Part shown: positions 13,642 through 13,993 of the stretch, piece by piece
Layout of the letters: the number at the start of each line of letters is the position of its first letter
Numbering within the stretch: the first letter of the stretch is position 1
Origin: CAZOHN01 sp964579325
GTDB lineage: Bacteria > Pseudomonadota > Alphaproteobacteria > Rhodobacterales > Rhodobacteraceae
Reading direction: 5' to 3'
Assembly (NCBI GenBank): GCA_964579325.1
Contig: CAZOHN010000087.1
Span: 1-13,993, forward strand
Length of the DNA stretch: 13,993 nucleotides
Program-made: the position numbers and the translations under genes
Notes under the pieces: model-generated
What the model was told of the DNA's origin: nothing
The model's database searches: none
Seen by the model: only the letters and a program-made list of their open reading frames with translations

Positions 13642-13993
13642 CAGTCGAATCCTAGGAGTTCGAAGATCTCGCGGTCCGGCAGCGGCGCGGGGGCGAGGCC
13701 CTCGGTGCCATTCCACAGCGTCTCGGCGAGGCGGATGTATTCCTTGCGGACCTGCACAACGTCCTCGGCGTCATCCATCTCGAAGATCGTCTTCTTCTTC
13801 AGCCGCGAGCGGCGGATCGCATCGAGGTCGGGCATGTGGGCCAGCCGGTTGAAGCCGACCGTGCGGCAGTAGCGGTCGACCTCGTCGGTCTCGCGGCTCC
13901 GGTTTGCCACGCAGCCCGCAAGCCGCACCTTGTAGTTGTTCGACTTGGCCTGCACCGCGGCGATGATCCGGTTCATCGCATAGATGCTGTCGA
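13641..13993 (-). CDS. bchL: Light-independent protochlorophyllide reductase iron protein BchL, C-terminal part
   Basis: BchL is the NifH-like ATPase that feeds electrons to BchN-BchB in dark-operative protochlorophyllide reduction. Only the last 116 residues are in the window; the gene continues beyond the right edge, and the family is about 300 residues long. Visible BchL-specific stretches are DSIYAMNRIIAAV, KVRLAGCVANRS, TDEVDRYC, AHMPDLDAIRRSRLKKKTIF and the C-terminal PDREIFELLGFD. An ATG at 13976 is internal, because the frame stays open upstream in sequence typical of the family. The Walker A and iron-sulfur ligand cysteines are outside the window. bchM starts on its stop codon, consistent with one bchFNBHLM-lhaA-puh transcription unit. 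Confidence 0.96.
   Translation of the reverse strand, partial: DSIYAMNRIIAAVQAKSNNYKVRLAGCVANRSRETDEVDRYCRTVGFNRLAHMPDLDAIRRSRLKKKTIFEMDDAEDVVQVRKEYIRLAETLWNGTEGLAPAPLPDREIFELLGFD

Noticed and set aside
1..13993. A hidden undescribed system such as a defence island, mobile element or novel cluster
   Set aside because: Gene order and protein families match the known photosynthesis gene cluster of Rhodobacteraceae without insertions, foreign-looking genes, repeats of array type or unexplained gaps.

Overview
The window is the central part of a photosynthesis gene cluster (PGC) from a GC-rich purple alphaproteobacterium, most likely a member of the Rhodobacteraceae. Evidence for this is the gene order (crtI | crtA-bchI-bchD-bchO | cycA-hemA-puhE-acsF-bciE-puhC-puhB-puhA-lhaA-bchM-bchL), the spheroidene-branch gene crtA, the aerobic cyclase acsF paired with a small bciE-type gene, and PpsR/CrtJ-type operators. 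The oxidative cyclase fits an organism making bacteriochlorophyll with oxygen present, such as an aerobic anoxygenic phototroph of the Roseobacter group. The genus cannot be fixed from this sequence.

Layout. Bases 1-1061 hold the N-terminal two thirds of crtI (minus strand, running off the left edge). A 130-bp divergent control region (1062-1191) carries two TGT-N12-ACA palindromes, one close to each start codon. Rightward from 1192 runs a compact operon crtA-bchI-bchD-bchO, with stop/start overlaps or a 1-nt gap at every junction. It meets the leftward gene block at a strong GC hairpin (5436-5461) that overlaps the last codons of bchO.

From 13993 down to 5483 everything is on the minus strand. 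In transcription order the genes are bchL (partial), bchM, lhaA, puhA, puhB, puhC, bciE, acsF, puhE, hemA and cycA. Spacing is tight (overlaps of 4-11 nt or gaps of 5-48 nt), with two larger gaps. The 78-bp acsF-puhE gap contains a GC-rich stem-loop, and the 105-bp hemA-cycA gap contains a stem-loop and a possible promoter for cycA.

How the genes work together. HemA makes 5-aminolevulinate. BchI and BchD (with BchH, outside the window) insert magnesium into protoporphyrin IX. BchM methylates the product, AcsF with BciE closes the isocyclic ring, and BchL is part of the dark-operative protochlorophyllide reductase. CrtI and CrtA make the carotenoids. PuhA is the reaction-centre H subunit, PuhB, PuhC and PuhE help assemble the photosystem, and LhaA helps assemble LH1. 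Cytochrome c2 (CycA) returns electrons to the reaction centre. All coding sequences look intact apart from the two cut by the window edges. I see no mobile elements, CRISPR arrays, tRNAs or rRNAs, and no stretch over about 130 bases without a gene. I found no undescribed system; the points worth a second look are regulatory and structural details inside a well-known cluster.
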